A DNA stretch of 43,905 nucleotides from JAUILA01 sp964563925 (GTDB lineage Bacteria > Bacteroidota > Bacteroidia > Cytophagales > Cyclobacteriaceae). The position numbers and the translations under genes are program-made. The notes under the pieces are model-generated. The model did no database searches. It had not been told where the DNA came from and was given only the letters and a program-made list of their open reading frames with translations. Numbering within the stretch: position 1 is the first letter of the stretch; each line of letters starts with the position of its first letter. The stretch spans positions 1 to 43,905 of the forward strand of contig CAZLZD010000038.1 in NCBI GenBank assembly GCA_964563925.1. Reading direction: 5' to 3'. This document shows positions 32,515 to 40,943 of this stretch, piece after piece.

Positions 32515-32958
32515 ATGTTAACCTGGGAAAAAATTATTGATTTTGCCCGTAACGGAAATCCGAAGCCGGACCGTCGGGTGGAAAAATCAAACGAAGAATG
32601 GGAGGAGCAACTATCCCGTGAACAATTCTATGTGACAAGAATGAAGGGCACCGAACGCGCTTTCAGTTCGGAAATGTGCAGCCTCTTCGAGCCCGGCCGG
32701 TATTCCTGTGTTTGCTGTGACACGCTGCTCTTCGACGCCAGCGTTAAATTCGAATCAGGCACCGGATGGCCCTCATTCACCCAGCCGATCAGTGAGAATG
32801 TCATTGCCTATCACGAGGACAGGTCTTTTGGAATGAGTCGCGTGGAAACCGTCTGTAACACCTGTGACGCCCACCTGGGACATGTGTTTCCTGACGGGCC
32901 GAAACCAGGCGGACTCCGCTATTGCATGAATGCCGTCGCCCTTCAAAAAAAGGAGTAA
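32515..32958 (+). CDS. msrB: Peptide-methionine (R)-S-oxide reductase
   Basis: A 147-residue MsrB from ATG 32515, reducing methionine-R-sulfoxide in oxidised proteins. Zinc-binding CxxC pairs C65/C68 and C114/C117, the GTGWPSF motif (82-88) and the catalytic C137 in LRYCMN are all present. No signal peptide, so cytoplasmic. An in-frame upstream start at 32464 would overlap menB and is unlikely. The GNAT gene begins 2 bp after its stop. Confidence 0.94.
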   Translation: MLTWEKIIDFARNGNPKPDRRVEKSNEEWEEQLSREQFYVTRMKGTERAFSSEMCSLFEPGRYSCVCCDTLLFDASVKFESGTGWPSFTQPISENVIAYHEDRSFGMSRVETVCNTCDAHLGHVFPDGPKPGGLRYCMNAVALQKKE

Positions 32959-32960
32959 CT

Positions 32961-33473
32961 ATGATACGACCTGCACGGGAATCTGATGCGCCAGTACTGG
33001 CCAACTTTATTAATCAAGCCTACCGCGGAACCAGTTCCCGTTCGGGCTGGACCTCCGAGGCTGATTTTCTGGAAGGAACCCGCACCCATGAGGAATTGCT
33101 GCTACGGGTGATTAGAAAAACTGATTCCCGGATCCTGATGTATTTTGAAGACCTCACGCTGGTCGGATGTGTTGAACTCAGAAAAGAAGATGACCGCATG
33201 TACCTGGGGATGCTTACAGTACATCCTGAACGGCAGGGTAAGGGAATAGGCAAGGAACTGATGCTTATGTCGGAAGAAAAGGCCCGGGAAGCCGGTTGCA
33301 GGTTTATCTATATGACGGTGATCAACAAGCGGCATGATCTGATCGGCTGGTATGTCCGGCATGGCTATACCGATACAAAACAAAACCTGCCCTTTTCGTT
33401 TGATGACCCGAGATACGGGTTGCCCAGGGAGCCACTTGCCTTCACCGTGCTGGAAAAGGAATTAATACCGTAA
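32961..33473 (+). CDS. GNAT-family N-acetyltransferase
   Basis: A 170-residue GNAT with N-terminal IRPARESDAPVLANF, a central sheet and the acetyl-CoA motif VHPERQGKGIGKELM (about 93-107), followed by GWYVRHGYTDT. An AGGAG sequence precedes ATG 32961; it starts 2 bp after msrB, so the two form an operon. Substrate is unknown; small-molecule or protein N-acetylation are both possible. Confidence 0.85.
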   Translation: MIRPARESDAPVLANFINQAYRGTSSRSGWTSEADFLEGTRTHEELLLRVIRKTDSRILMYFEDLTLVGCVELRKEDDRMYLGMLTVHPERQGKGIGKELMLMSEEKAREAGCRFIYMTVINKRHDLIGWYVRHGYTDTKQNLPFSFDDPRYGLPREPLAFTVLEKELIP

Positions 33474-33592
33474 AAGAATAGACTCTTCCGGTGATTCAGC
33501 ACCCAGGCCGGGAGGAATTTGTTCCAAAACGCAGGTTGCTGGATACCGTTCTGCCCCCGCGCAGGTATATTGTGCTGGGTTCGGTGTGGTCT

Positions 33593-34246
33593 TTACTCTG
33601 ACTGAAGCAGACTGGCCAGTGCAGGAGGCTGGTAAAGCAGCCACCCGGTCAGGCTGTAACGGCTCGCGTGAGTGAGCAATACTTCATGTTCGAGCAGGTT
33701 GCTGCGGAACATCACACACCGGTTGGCCAGCGGTGCGACCAGCTTCTCTGTATCATTCTCCAGGTATAGCTTTAACTGTCCTTCGTCTTCCTCGGTCCAC
33801 TGCTCATTAAGGTAAACGATGACCGAGATCATCCGGTTGTTTCTCTCCCTGAACTGATCAAGGTGCCGGTGATAATAGGTGCCCGCGGGATAATGAGCCA
33901 GGTGAAATTCGGCCCCGGCCAGACTCAGGTAGCAAAACCGGTTTAATACGTAAATCATTTCTTTGGTCAGATCAAAAAAGGGAACAATCTCCGCATCACG
34001 GGCCGGATCGAGCCAGTACACATAATCCCCGCGGATGGAGGAGGCGATCAGGCGGTTGGCGGATGACCCGATCCCGGCCTTTGAAAAATCATCCATCTGA
34101 AGGTGCTCCAGGAAATAATTTCTTACCAGCTGGTACAGCCCGGCAGGCAGGAAATCATCAATGACCACGTAATCCTGTTCGGCGAGCTGATCAATCCAGC
34201 TCAGCCACTGCTCCTCCGTAAAAAAAGGCTTTTCAGGCAATTCCAT
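33593..34246 (-). CDS. 2OG-Fe(II) oxygenase
   Basis: A 217-residue Fe(II)/2-oxoglutarate-dependent dioxygenase. Iron ligands are H128 and D130 (HLD) and H187 (LLEHEV); R196 (RYSLTGW) should bind the 2-oxoglutarate carboxylate. The layout (YYHRHLDQF, then VIVYLNE.W) resembles prolyl-4-hydroxylase-type enzymes. It is divergent from the carotenoid cluster with a 107-bp gap, but its role could be unrelated. Confidence 0.87.
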   Translation of the reverse strand: MELPEKPFFTEEQWLSWIDQLAEQDYVVIDDFLPAGLYQLVRNYFLEHLQMDDFSKAGIGSSANRLIASSIRGDYVYWLDPARDAEIVPFFDLTKEMIYVLNRFCYLSLAGAEFHLAHYPAGTYYHRHLDQFRERNNRMISVIVYLNEQWTEEDEGQLKLYLENDTEKLVAPLANRCVMFRSNLLEHEVLLTHASRYSLTGWLLYQPPALASLLQSE

Positions 34247-34290
34247 TTTTCTTAGTTGTTCCAGGCCTCTAATTTATGACGGTTAGCGCG

Positions 34291-34298
34291 TATTTTTG
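34291..34298 (+). promoter_or_regulatory. Bacteroidota-type -7 box upstream of crtD
   Basis: TATTTTTG is an exact TAnnTTTG match 55 bp before the crtD ATG. The only upstream TTG (34256) is too far for a normal -33 element. This probably drives crtD-cruF-crtY. Confidence 0.4.
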
Positions 34299-34353
34299 GT
34301 GCGCCGGCAAAACATTACGCATTAAGCCTGTTATATTGACCGGAGAAGCCCTG

Positions 34354-35829
34354 ATGAGTAAAGCTATCGTTATAGGATCGGGAATAGGAGGACTTGCCGC
34401 TGCGCTCAGGCTGCGGTATATGGGATATGAGGTAACTGTCTTTGAAGCTAATCCCTGGCCCGGCGGGAAACTTCATGCGATTGTCCGCGACGGGTACCGG
34501 TTTGACCTGGGGCCTTCGCTGTTTACCATGCCCCATTTTGTGGATGAGCTGTTTGCCCTGTTTGGCTATGAGAAGCTGGAACGGTTTAAGTACTGGCGAA
34601 AAGAGGTGATCTGTAATTACTTCTGGGAGAATGGAAAGCGGTTCAGTGCGCAGGCAGATACGGATGCGTTCGTGGAGAATGCATCCCGGACGTTTGATGT
34701 GGCGCCCGGGAAGCTCAGAAAATACCTGAAAAAGAATAAAGAGAAATACGATCTTACCGCGCACATATTTCTCGAGAAATCCCTGCACAAACTGAAGACC
34801 TATCTTTCAGCCTCCACGCTTCGGTCCTTCTTCCAGATGTATAAGCTGGACATCGGATCCTCGCTCCATGAGGTGAACACGCGCACATTCGGTGATCCGC
34901 AACTGGTCCAGCTTTTCAATCGTTTTGCCACCTACAACGGATCTTCGCCCTATCAGACGCCGGGGATCATGAGCATGATCCCTCACCTGGAAATGCACTT
35001 CGGCACCTTTTTCCCGGAGGGAGGAATGCATTCCATAGTGCAGTCATTATATGAACTTGCCGTCGAACAAGGAGTCACGTTCCGGTTTAACAATACGGTT
35101 CAAAAAATTGAGGTGGAAAAGGGCGCGGTGACGGGTGTGATTAGTGAGGAGGGTAAGGAAGGTGCCGATCTGATTGTGAGCAATATGGATATCTTCTCCA
35201 CCTACCGCAGGCTGCTGCCTGAGGTAAATGCCCCGGGAAAGGTGCTTAGCCAGGAGAGGTCCAGCTCAGCCCTGATCTTTTACTGGGGAATCCGCAGGAA
35301 ATTTCCTGAACTCGACCTGCATAATATCTTTTTCAGCGACAGCTATGAAGAGGAGTTCCGCCATATCTTTGCCTTAAAGGAACTGCATGATGATCCGACC
35401 GTGTATATTAATATCACCAGCAAGGAGGAGCCCTCCGATGCCCCGGAAGGATGTGAGAACTGGTTTGTCATGATCAATGCACCCGGGAATTTCGGGCAGG
35501 ACTGGGAGGTGCTCAAAAAGAAGGCCCGGAAAAACATTCTGAATAAGCTGGAACGCATGCTTAAGGTGGATTTGGAAGCGCTCATCGAAACCGAACACGT
35601 CCTGGATCCTGTCGGGATCGAGCGGGATACATTCTCCCACCGCGGTGCCTTGTACGGTGCTTCGAGCAATTCGCGCTTCGCGGCATTTCTGCGGCACCCT
35701 AATTTCAGCCGTAAAATTGATAATCTTTATTTTTGCGGAGGTTCAGTGCACCCGGGCGGCGGAATCCCCCTGTGCCTTCTCTCGGCACGCATTGTGGCCG
35801 ATCTTGCACCTAAACCCCGTGCCGTGTGA
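34354..35829 (+). CDS. crtD: Carotenoid 3,4-desaturase (CrtD-like, phytoene desaturase family)
   Basis: A 491-residue FAD-dependent carotenoid desaturase. The N-terminal dinucleotide-binding motif IGSGIGGLAAALR (6-18) and the C-terminal FCGGSVHPGGGIPLCLLSA segment define the CrtI/CrtD superfamily. The SVHPGGGIP form and the central NRFATYNGSSPYQTP stretch look like Bacteroidota 1-hydroxycarotenoid 3,4-desaturases rather than CrtI. The adjacent cruF supports this, since CrtD acts after C1,2 hydration. CrtI remains the alternative. ATG 34354 is preferred to an upstream in-frame ATG at 34276. Its TGA overlaps the cruF GTG. Confidence 0.8.
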   Translation: MSKAIVIGSGIGGLAAALRLRYMGYEVTVFEANPWPGGKLHAIVRDGYRFDLGPSLFTMPHFVDELFALFGYEKLERFKYWRKEVICNYFWENGKRFSAQADTDAFVENASRTFDVAPGKLRKYLKKNKEKYDLTAHIFLEKSLHKLKTYLSASTLRSFFQMYKLDIGSSLHEVNTRTFGDPQLVQLFNRFATYNGSSPYQTPGIMSMIPHLEMHFGTFFPEGGMHSIVQSLYELAVEQGVTFRFNNTVQKIEVEKGAVTGVISEEGKEGADLIVSNMDIFSTYRRLLPEVNAPGKVLSQERSSSALIFYWGIRRKFPELDLHNIFFSDSYEEEFRHIFALKELHDDPTVYINITSKEEPSDAPEGCENWFVMINAPGNFGQDWEVLKKKARKNILNKLERMLKVDLEALIETEHVLDPVGIERDTFSHRGALYGASSNSRFAAFLRHPNFSRKIDNLYFCGGSVHPGGGIPLCLLSARIVADLAPKPRAV

Positions 35830-36464
35830 ATGCACTGACCCTGAAAAATGTGAGTATCTTTCTGATCTGGCTGGTCCATATTTCCGCCATGATCGGCATA
35901 AGCCTGGGCTACACAGAATGGTTTGTGAGTAAAACGCCTTTCAACCTCTTATTGATTTTTCTCCTGGTGGCAATTAATTTTCCCCTCAACCGGTTCAGGT
36001 GGTGGGGCATCTTCCTCCTTTGCTTCGCCACCGGATATGCGGCGGAATGGCTCGGGGTACACAGGGGACTTATCTTCGGAGAATATACCTACGGTGCAAA
36101 CCTGGGCGTGAAACTTGACGAAATCCCGGTAATGATTGCCATAAACTGGGCTGTCCTGGTCCTGGTGACCGGATCCATTGCATCCCGGTTGTTTGCCGGA
36201 TTTTGGGCAAGAGTGGCTGGCGGAGCCGGGCTCATGCTGTTACTGGACCTGTTCATGGAGCCTGTGGCACCGGTTTTTGATTTCTGGGAATTCAGCGGCG
36301 GCCAGGCACCCCTGCAGAATTATGCCGGATGGTTTGTGGTTGCCGCCTTACTCCACATTCCTTACCAAAAGCTGGGATTTGAAGGGGATGATAAATTCTC
36401 CCTTCATGTATATGGTGCCCAATTGATATTTTTCGTTTATTTCTTTTTGCAATATGGATTATGA
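35826..36464 (+). CDS. cruF: Carotenoid 1,2-hydratase (CruF-like, membrane type)
   Basis: A 212-residue protein with about seven membrane helices and the EWLGVHRGLIFGEYTYG motif (about 77-93) of the CruF / bisanhydrobacterioruberin hydratase family (DUF422). It adds water across the C1,2 double bond of the acyclic end of carotenoids, giving the 1-hydroxy (tertiary alcohol) group. The GTG start lies in a GTGA overlap with crtD. It overlaps crtY by 11 bp, so all three are translationally coupled. Confidence 0.85.
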   Translation: MNALTLKNVSIFLIWLVHISAMIGISLGYTEWFVSKTPFNLLLIFLLVAINFPLNRFRWWGIFLLCFATGYAAEWLGVHRGLIFGEYTYGANLGVKLDEIPVMIAINWAVLVLVTGSIASRLFAGFWARVAGGAGLMLLLDLFMEPVAPVFDFWEFSGGQAPLQNYAGWFVVAALLHIPYQKLGFEGDDKFSLHVYGAQLIFFVYFFLQYGL

Positions 36465-37617
36465 CCTGGGAATTATCGGAGCCGGTGCTGCCGGACTGCA
36501 TCTGTTGCACGCGATGCTGGACGATCCCTTTTTCCGGGATAAGCGTATCCTGGTAGTGGAAAAAGAGCATAAAACTGAAAACGACCGCACCTGGTGTTTT
36601 TGGGAATTGGAAACAGGCCGCTGGGATGACCTCGTATCCCATTCCTGGGGCGAAGGGAAGTTTATCACCAACCGGGAAGACGTAACCTTTCGGTTACATC
36701 CGTACCGGTATAAGATGATTCGTTCGGAGGATTTTTATGCAGCCGGAAAGGAAAGGGTGAGGCAGTCTGACAATGTGGATTGGGTACAGGCTGAGGTGCG
36801 CAGCGTCGGGGTCGTGGAAGGATTGCCTGTAATTCTCCTGGAGAATGGTACGCAGCTGACGACCGGGTATCTTTTTGACAGCAGGGTGGACAAGCGATTT
36901 TACCAGGACGAGCAAACGGGATACAGGATCTGGCAACATTTTAAAGGATGGGTGGTTGAGTCGGAAGAGGATCTTTTTACACCGGAAACGTTTACCATGA
37001 TGGACTTTCGTCTGCGGCATCCGGGTACCACGAGCTTTACCTATATCCTGCCGTTTACCCCCAAAAGGGCCCTGGTGGAATTTACTTTTTTCAGTCCGGA
37101 TATTGTCGGGGAATCTGTGTACGATGAATACCTGCGGAAGTACATGGACGGCATTCTTGGTGGATCGGCGTACCGGGTGACTGATACCGAAAGCGGCGTT
37201 ATTCCCATGACGGATTACCCGTTTCACCGGATCAGTTCCGGAAGGCACTTACGGATTGGCACGGCGGGTTCATGGGTAAAGCCCTCGTCCGGTTATTCTT
37301 TTAAGAATGCAGAACGTAAAGCCCGGCAGGTGGTTGCCAATCTCAAGGCAGGCCGGGACCCGGGCTGGCATCTTCTGAACGCGAGACACCGCTTTTATGA
37401 CACACTATTCCTGGACCGCCTGTACCGCGACAATGCGCACGGGGAGCAATTGTTTGAAGTGATGTATACGCGGAATGATATTCAGTCGATCTTCAGGTTC
37501 CTTGATGAAGAGACCTCTTTCAGCGAGGAATTGTCTGTGATGAAGACGTTTCCTCCCGGGCCGTTTATGGGTGCTATCTGGAGAAATGTCATGCATCAGC
37601 TATTTCCGGTAACATAG
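36454..37617 (+). CDS. crtY: Lycopene beta-cyclase (CrtY type)
   Basis: A 387-residue lycopene cyclase with the N-terminal FAD motif IIGAGAAGLHLLHAM (8-22), the DRTWCFWE stretch (45-52), and typical C-terminal GTAGSWVKPSSGYSF. It forms the beta-ring at one or both ends of lycopene. Since cruF and crtD process an acyclic end, this operon points to a monocyclic carotenoid with cyclisation at one end. The last 29 bp are antisense to crtA. Confidence 0.92.
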   Translation: MDYDLGIIGAGAAGLHLLHAMLDDPFFRDKRILVVEKEHKTENDRTWCFWELETGRWDDLVSHSWGEGKFITNREDVTFRLHPYRYKMIRSEDFYAAGKERVRQSDNVDWVQAEVRSVGVVEGLPVILLENGTQLTTGYLFDSRVDKRFYQDEQTGYRIWQHFKGWVVESEEDLFTPETFTMMDFRLRHPGTTSFTYILPFTPKRALVEFTFFSPDIVGESVYDEYLRKYMDGILGGSAYRVTDTESGVIPMTDYPFHRISSGRHLRIGTAGSWVKPSSGYSFKNAERKARQVVANLKAGRDPGWHLLNARHRFYDTLFLDRLYRDNAHGEQLFEVMYTRNDIQSIFRFLDEETSFSEELSVMKTFPPGPFMGAIWRNVMHQLFPVT

Positions 37618-38302
37618 CTTTTCCCTGCCAGGTGCCTGAGGAGCGGTATGGCTGAAACCGGGCAAACATCTCTTCGCGGTACCAGTCAAGTTCCCGCGTA
37701 CGCCGGATGGCACCCAGGTGTTCGCGGCTTTCATAGGCAAAGTCATTCAGTGCCTGGGTATTCTCCCAGAGGCTGAAGGTAGCCATTTGCGTGACTGGTA
37801 CCTCACCGATGCCCTTGGTAAACAGAAGACCGGAAGCCCTGGTCAGGGGCTTTTCCGAATGAGGCACATACTTCCAGAAGCTTATCAGGCGTCGAATGCG
37901 TATCGTGGCCCGGGTAAGTACGGCAATGCGCGGATTATCCGGATCAAGACCGGGGTGAGGTTTGAATGGTTGCTGACCCGACCAGGAGCCCTTCACAACC
38001 ACAGGCTTTAAATAGATGGTCCATCGCTCGGAAGCGCGATGGTCGTACCTTGACATGAGCGAATGTTCGTTGAAAAACCGGTCTGCCTTCGATTCATTCT
38101 CCCAGACCTGTAAAAGGCTGTAGACCGACCAGTCGGGCCAGGGGTTAAAGCCCATGCCCCTGCCACTTCCCATGAGCTTATAAAAGCGACATCCCTCGGC
38201 CTTCCTCAGGGAATGATGCGCAAACTGCATCATCAGGAACGCCCAGCACCTTGCAATGACATGATCGTATTTGAAGAAGGTAAGGGTAGTGATCTGTGCC
38301 AT
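37589..38302 (-). CDS. crtA: Spheroidene monooxygenase-like carotenoid C2 oxygenase (CrtA)
   Basis: A 237-residue protein matching CrtA: WAFLMMQFAHHSL near the N-terminus, a KLMGSGRGMGFNPWPDWSVYSLL segment (about 42-64), an ERWTIYLKP strand (92-100) and GSWSGQQPF (105-113). CrtA of purple bacteria introduces a C2 keto or hydroxy group on the acyclic end of carotenoids. Transcribed toward crtY with a 29-bp 3' overlap. This suggests 2'-oxygenation of the 1'-hydroxy end, as in 2'-hydroxyflexixanthin-type pigments known from Cytophagales. Confidence 0.85.
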   Translation of the reverse strand: MAQITTLTFFKYDHVIARCWAFLMMQFAHHSLRKAEGCRFYKLMGSGRGMGFNPWPDWSVYSLLQVWENESKADRFFNEHSLMSRYDHRASERWTIYLKPVVVKGSWSGQQPFKPHPGLDPDNPRIAVLTRATIRIRRLISFWKYVPHSEKPLTRASGLLFTKGIGEVPVTQMATFSLWENTQALNDFAYESREHLGAIRRTRELDWYREEMFARFQPYRSSGTWQGKAMLPEIADA

Positions 38303-38384
38303 GGGTTAAATTTCCTGAAAAATGGGAGAAATAAGGATGGGATGACGGGATTTTATCTGAATTGAGTAAATTCAAGAAAAAAAA

Positions 38385-39071
38385 ATGCGCATAACTCTGC
38401 TAGTACTTTCGGTCGCGGGAACACTGTTTGTTTCCTGTGCCGGATCTAAGACCACGCTGACCGCTTCTTCAAAAATTTCAAAGGAAGACCCGGAAACCTA
38501 TTCCAAACTTGCTGTACTGGCCCTGGCCCATAAGACCTCTGTGCGCGCGAATGTGGAAGAGGCTATAGCTACCGAATTGCGGACCAGGGGCATCAAGGCA
38601 GTGAGTACCTTTACGATGTTTCCGCTGGCTAACCACCTCGAGGAGGTTAAAAAAAACCTGGATGCCACGGACGAGCAGATCAGGGCGAGAATTCGTGAAA
38701 AGATCGATTTTAAGGAGATTGATGCGATCCTTACCCTGGTATTACTGGATACGCGTGAAGAGGAGCGGTATGTCCGGAAGGGCATGAGCCTGTCGGTGGC
38801 AGGACCTTCCGTGCAATATGCCGACCCGGTGTATAACTATGAGTTTACGGATTATTATACCTATTCCTATGCGACCATATATAATCCGGGATATTATGAA
38901 ACAAGCAAGACGTTCTTTGTGGAGGCAAATCTATATGATATGAAAACCGGTCAGCTTACCTATACCGCCCAGTTTGATATCCATAATCCGGATAAGCTGG
39001 GTGCTGATTCGGAAGAACTGGCTGCGATCCTGACCGATGATATGATGCGCAAGAAGGCGCTGAAGAAATAA
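38385..39071 (+). CDS. Putative lipoprotein of unknown function
   Basis: A 228-residue lipoprotein with signal sequence and lipobox VSC (acceptor C18). The N-terminal half is alpha/beta with a KLAVLALAHKTSVRANVEEAI-like start (truncated here) that resembles proteins that assemble around variable outer-membrane lipoproteins; the second half is Tyr-rich (PVYNYEFTDYYTYSYAT, about 146-162) and ends in a helical, Lys-rich tail. Weak similarity to DUF4136-type lipoproteins is possible but not certain. It precedes the DUF4199 gene by 20 bp. Confidence 0.7.
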   Translation: MRITLLVLSVAGTLFVSCAGSKTTLTASSKISKEDPETYSKLAVLALAHKTSVRANVEEAIATELRTRGIKAVSTFTMFPLANHLEEVKKNLDATDEQIRARIREKIDFKEIDAILTLVLLDTREEERYVRKGMSLSVAGPSVQYADPVYNYEFTDYYTYSYATIYNPGYYETSKTFFVEANLYDMKTGQLTYTAQFDIHNPDKLGADSEELAAILTDDMMRKKALKK

Positions 39072-39091
39072 TGTAACCAAACCCAAAACCC

Positions 39092-39592
39092 ATGAAAAAG
39101 ATTGGAATTGAAATCAAATGGGGCCTGATCTTCTCGATTGTAGCGATCCTGTGGGTCGCTTTGGAAAGACTGGTCGGACTCCACGATGTGTACATCAGCC
39201 AACATTATATCTACACCAACCTGTTTGCCGTGGTGGCCATCCTGTTGTATGTGCTGGCATTAAGAGACAAACGGGATAATTACTATCATGGTGTCATGTC
39301 ATGGAAACAGGGGTTCATTGCAGGGTGTATTGTTTCAGTGGTAGTGGCAGTCCTTTCTCCCCTTGCCACATACATTACGCATGTGTATGTATCGCCGATT
39401 TACTTTCCAAACATTATAGAGTATTCGGTGCAGAGCGGAGCGTATGCCACCACCGAAGAGGCCGCGGAGTTTTTTAACATGTCATCCTACATGCTTCAGT
39501 CGGCCCTTTTTGCACTGATCGTAGGTGTGGTCACATCGGCGGTGGTTGCCGCGTTCGTGAAAAGGAAGCCGGCTGCGAATCCGGTTTTATGA
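39092..39592 (+). CDS. DUF4199 membrane protein
   Basis: A 166-residue protein with four predicted membrane helices (about 7-24, 38-56, 72-92, 130-155), the usual size and layout of the DUF4199 family found in Bacteroidota, with the conserved MSWKQGFIAG region between helices 2 and 3. Function unknown. It overlaps truA in an ATGA (39589-39592), so the two are translationally coupled. Confidence 0.82.
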   Translation: MKKIGIEIKWGLIFSIVAILWVALERLVGLHDVYISQHYIYTNLFAVVAILLYVLALRDKRDNYYHGVMSWKQGFIAGCIVSVVVAVLSPLATYITHVYVSPIYFPNIIEYSVQSGAYATTEEAAEFFNMSSYMLQSALFALIVGVVTSAVVAAFVKRKPAANPVL

Positions 39593-40374
39593 AGGCAGAC
39601 AGGTTTTATTACCTTATCCATTTTCAGTACCTGGGGTTCCGCTATCATGGGTGGCAGCGCCAGCCGGGAGTGCGCACGGTGCAGGAAATGGTGGAAAAAA
39701 CAATACGCTTCGTCCTGGAGCATGATGAATTTAAAGTGCTCGCTGCGGGCCGGACGGATGCGAAAGTCTCGGCGGCACACGCGGCATTTGAGTTATTTCT
39801 AAGGGAGCAGGCTGATACCGATTGGCTGTATTCTTCCCTTAATAAAAACCTGCCTAATGACATCAGAATTCTGAAGATTGAAGAAGTCGATTCGTCATTT
39901 AATATTATTCAAAGTCCCCGTATCAAGGAATATTTGTACCTGTTTTCATCTGGCGGGAAGAATCATCCGTTTTGTGCGCCCCTGATGGTCTATATGGAAG
40001 AAGACCTGGATATTCCTGCGATGAAAGAGGCCGCACGTCTTTTCGAAGGGGAGCATGATTTCAGGGCATTTTGTCACCTTCCTTCCGGGGATCGCCAGAC
40101 AATACGTACAGTGACCACCTCCGAGATCACCCGTAATGACCTGTATTCCGCGTCATTCTTTCCGGAAGAAAGCTGGCTTTACCGGGTTTGCGGAAGCGGG
40201 TTTATGCGGCACCAGGTACGACTGATGATGGGAGCATTATTTTCGGTGGGCCTGGGCCGGCTGGATAAGGAGGTGATCGCATCCGCCTTGCGCGGGGAAA
40301 TACAGGACCCCCCGGCATTCATGGCCCCTCAGTCAGGGCTTATACTTCAAAAACTGGAATTTTCACGCAGTTAG
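39589..40374 (+). CDS. truA: tRNA pseudouridine(38-40) synthase
   Basis: A 261-residue TruA that makes pseudouridine at tRNA positions 38-40. Motifs: YLGFRYHGWQRQP (14-26), AAGRTDAKVSA (52-62) with catalytic D57, and the C-terminal RVCGSGFMRHQVRLMMG. The family usually has His after the Val of the second motif; here it is Ser (KVSA), a modest variation. Its TAG shares TTAG (40371-40374) with gldD on the other strand. Confidence 0.94.
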   Translation: MKADRFYYLIHFQYLGFRYHGWQRQPGVRTVQEMVEKTIRFVLEHDEFKVLAAGRTDAKVSAAHAAFELFLREQADTDWLYSSLNKNLPNDIRILKIEEVDSSFNIIQSPRIKEYLYLFSSGGKNHPFCAPLMVYMEEDLDIPAMKEAARLFEGEHDFRAFCHLPSGDRQTIRTVTTSEITRNDLYSASFFPEESWLYRVCGSGFMRHQVRLMMGALFSVGLGRLDKEVIASALRGEIQDPPAFMAPQSGLILQKLEFSRS

Positions 40375-40943
40375 TTTTGCCATTTCAGGGTGTTCATCAT
40401 GTGAACGATATCCTTTTTCACATAATCAATGGCAGGCCGCAGGGAGTCGTTCTGAACCTGGGTGTTGAAATAAAGCGCTCCCCTCAGGAAGTGCTCGGTA
40501 CTGTCGGTACTGAACCACTGGAACTGGCTGGGTACCTCTCCTTCAATTTCTGCATATACCACCGTTTTGCCTGCAGGAGTCCTGGCGATCGATTCGTCAA
40601 TCGCATACGCCTTTATCTGATGTTTGGCCGTCAGAAAATAGGCATCGTCCAGGTATTCCCGCAACGAATCCTGGTTAACCACCTGTTTGTAGGTAATGTG
40701 AATGGTGGCCTTATAATTAGGGTAGTTAATCTCTATCCAGTTCTTATCAGAAATCCAGCTTGTATCACGGAGGACCTGCGCATGGGCTGAGTATTCGAAC
40801 TGATAGGGTAATGTATCGGCCAGGGCCACATATGCATGCGGAGGCAGGTCGAAACGATTGTAGCCATTAGGCTTGGGGGTGAAGTCTGACTGGCAGGCAA
40901 AAAATACGGTCAGACTCAGGAAAATGAACAGACTATATTTCAT
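40371..40943 (-). CDS. gldD: Gliding motility lipoprotein GldD
   Basis: A 190-residue lipoprotein with lipobox FFAC (acceptor C17) and the GldD hallmark PKPNGYNRFDLP (23-34), followed by the YQFEYSAHA segment. GldD is needed for gliding and type IX secretion function in Flavobacterium, where it works with GldE. It overlaps gldE by 11 bp and ends the mutY-ssb-gldE-gldD run. Confidence 0.93.
   Translation of the reverse strand: MKYSLFIFLSLTVFFACQSDFTPKPNGYNRFDLPPHAYVALADTLPYQFEYSAHAQVLRDTSWISDKNWIEINYPNYKATIHITYKQVVNQDSLREYLDDAYFLTAKHQIKAYAIDESIARTPAGKTVVYAEIEGEVPSQFQWFSTDSTEHFLRGALYFNTQVQNDSLRPAIDYVKKDIVHMMNTLKWQN

Noticed and set aside
34354..35829. Naming the desaturase CrtI
   Set aside because: Possible, but the SVHPGGGIP ending, the ATYNGSSPYQTP stretch and the adjacent cruF favour CrtD; no second desaturase is in the window for direct comparison.
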